In this document: positions 4,214-5,231 of the stretch, one piece after another
Numbering within the stretch: the stretch's first letter is position 1
Layout of the letters: the number at the start of each line of letters is the position of its first letter
Source: CBFGTA01 sp965651595
GTDB taxonomy: Bacteria; Actinomycetota; Actinomycetes; S36-B12; UBA10799
Direction of reading: 5' to 3'
DNA: 5,231 nt
Assembly: GCA_965651595.1 (NCBI GenBank)
Contig: CBFGTA010000131.1
Location: 1 to 5,231 of the forward strand
Notes under the pieces: generated by a model
Databases searched by the model: none
What the model saw: the letters and a program-made list of their open reading frames with translations, nothing else
What the model was told of the DNA's origin: nothing
Position numbers and translations under genes: made by a program

Positions 4214-5231
4214 GTGAACGATCGACTGAGTTCCCAGGACGTTACCTACCTGTATCTTGAGGATCCATCTACTCCCATGCACGTCGGCAACGTCGCGGTC
4301 ATCGAGCCGTCCGAGGACGGACTCGACTATGACCGCCTCGTGGATCTGATCAGGGGCCGAATTGCCTTGGCCCCTCGCTTCCGTCAACGCATTCGATCGG
4401 TGCCGGGACAAATTTCGCGGCCGGTCTGGGTCAACGATGAAAGCTTCGATGTGACCTATCACGTCCGCAGGTCGGCACTGCCGCGTCCCGGCACCCGCGA
4501 ACAACTCCACGAGCTCGTTGGCCGGATTATGTCGCGGCAGCTTGATCGCTCGCGGCCCTTGTGGGAGATGTACCTCGTCGAGGGTCTGGAAGGGGGGCGG
4601 TTGGCCATCTTGTCCAAGACACACCACGCGGTCGTCGATGACTCCGGGGCGATCGACATCGGGCAGGTCATCCTCGATATCGAGCCGAACGCGCGCCTAA
4701 AGTCATATGACGAGTGGCTACCCGAGCGTGAGCCGAGTGCCGCCAGCCTTGTCGCTGACGCCGTTGGCGATTTTGTTCGCCGCCCCACCCAGGCTCTCGA
4801 CCAGGTGCGCACAGGCATCGGCGACCTGTCCCGAACCGCATCAGCAGTGGGGAAGACGGTGTTCGGTGTCGCCGCGGCCGCTGTCACGGCCACTCGTTCT
4901 GTGCCGTCGAGTCCCCTGGCAGTGGAGTTGAGTGAGCAGCGTCGCTACGCCACAGTCGACCTCTCTCTCGCCGACATCAAGAAAGTTCGGCGCGCCCACG
5001 GCGGAACCATCAATGACGTCTTCTTGGCGATAGTGGCCGGCGGCATTCGGTCGTGGCTGATGACGCGCGGTGAGAGCATCGGTCCCCGCAGTCTAGTCCC
5101 CACTTTGGTGCCGATCAGCGTGCGCAATGATCAGACCGGTCGCTCCGAGGTCGAACCCTTCGTGGTGGACCTGCCCACAGGTGAAGGTGACCCGGTGGTG
5201 CGCCTACAGCGGATCACTTTCGAAATGGCCC
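4214..5231 (+). CDS. WS/DGAT-type O-acyltransferase (wax ester/triacylglycerol synthase family), 3' end outside the window
   Basis: The visible 339 codons start at GTG 4214; a TGA at 4199 lies upstream in frame and the protein opens MNDRLSSQDVTYLYLEDPST, the normal family N-terminus followed by PMHVGN. The family transfers acyl groups from acyl-CoA to diacylglycerol or fatty alcohols; members are about 450-500 aa, so roughly 110-160 residues are missing beyond base 5231. Seen motifs are APRFRQR (53-59), RPLWEMYLVEGL (114-125), the catalytic region KTHHAVVDD (135-143), the DIGQVILD strand (148-155), the second-domain motif TINDVFLAIVAGGIRSWL (265-282) and VPISVRND (299-306). His137, the active-site His138 and Asp142 are kept, but the Gly of HHxxxDG is Asp143. 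Some actinobacterial paralogues in this family have no proven acyltransferase activity, so the substrate is open. It follows the HAD gene by 70 bp on the same strand and may be in one transcript with it. Confidence 0.92.
   Translation, partial: MNDRLSSQDVTYLYLEDPSTPMHVGNVAVIEPSEDGLDYDRLVDLIRGRIALAPRFRQRIRSVPGQISRPVWVNDESFDVTYHVRRSALPRPGTREQLHELVGRIMSRQLDRSRPLWEMYLVEGLEGGRLAILSKTHHAVVDDSGAIDIGQVILDIEPNARLKSYDEWLPEREPSAASLVADAVGDFVRRPTQALDQVRTGIGDLSRTASAVGKTVFGVAAAAVTATRSVPSSPLAVELSEQRRYATVDLSLADIKKVRRAHGGTINDVFLAIVAGGIRSWLMTRGESIGPRSLVPTLVPISVRNDQTGRSEVEPFVVDLPTGEGDPVVRLQRITFEMA

Noticed and set aside
3926..4627. Open frame on the minus strand (233 codons) across the HAD and acyltransferase genes
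   Set aside because: It spans two well-supported genes and their gap, and its product is Arg/Pro/His-rich with no domain.

Overview
The window is typical high-GC, densely packed actinobacterial (Actinomycetota) chromosome. GTG starts are common, Shine-Dalgarno sequences are purine-rich (GGGGGA or GGGGAGGA types), and every recognisable protein has its closest remembered relatives in actinobacteria: a two-lobed conserved hypothetical protein, a BldC/excisionase-like helix-turn-helix protein, a SAF (CpaB/RcpC-like) membrane protein, a CpaE/ParA-like ATPase with an arginine P-loop, a HAD-IA hydrolase and a WS/DGAT acyltransferase. Genus and species cannot be told from this window. No rRNA, tRNA, CRISPR array, insertion sequence or integrase was seen.

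Layout. Bases 1-133 are the upstream region of the first gene and hold a short palindrome and a perfect hairpin. Bases 134-670 (+) encode a 178-aa conserved hypothetical protein with two similar beta-rich halves. It converges on a small HTH gene at 726-968 (-). The 55-bp gap between their stop codons is almost filled by two hairpins, one per direction. Bases 969-1134 are a divergent control region between the HTH gene and the following + strand genes. Next come a SAF-domain protein (1135-1890) and a CpaE-like ATPase (1887-3356), which overlap by 4 bp and are clearly co-translated. After 109 bp come a YihX-like HAD hydrolase (3466-4143) and, 70 bp further on, a WS/DGAT-type acyltransferase (4214 to the window end, 3' truncated).

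How the genes may work together. The SAF/CpaE-like pair is the most interesting part. SAF proteins of the CpaB/RcpC type and CpaE ATPases normally belong to Flp/Tad pilus assembly. Here the pair has no CpaF/TadA ATPase, TadB/TadC membrane protein, pilin or prepilin peptidase beside it in the window, and housekeeping-type enzymes follow directly. The ATPase has a receiver-like N-terminal domain without the phospho-acceptor Asp and a P-loop in which both usual lysines are replaced. The divergently transcribed BldC-like HTH protein is a natural candidate regulator, and three direct CACT repeats lie in the shared control region. From memory only, some actinobacteria carry similar hypothetical, HTH and acyltransferase genes downstream of a mtrAB-lpqB-hpf-secA block; the window cannot confirm this. 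The HAD and acyltransferase genes are probably a separate unit, with no evident functional tie to the SAF/ATPase pair.
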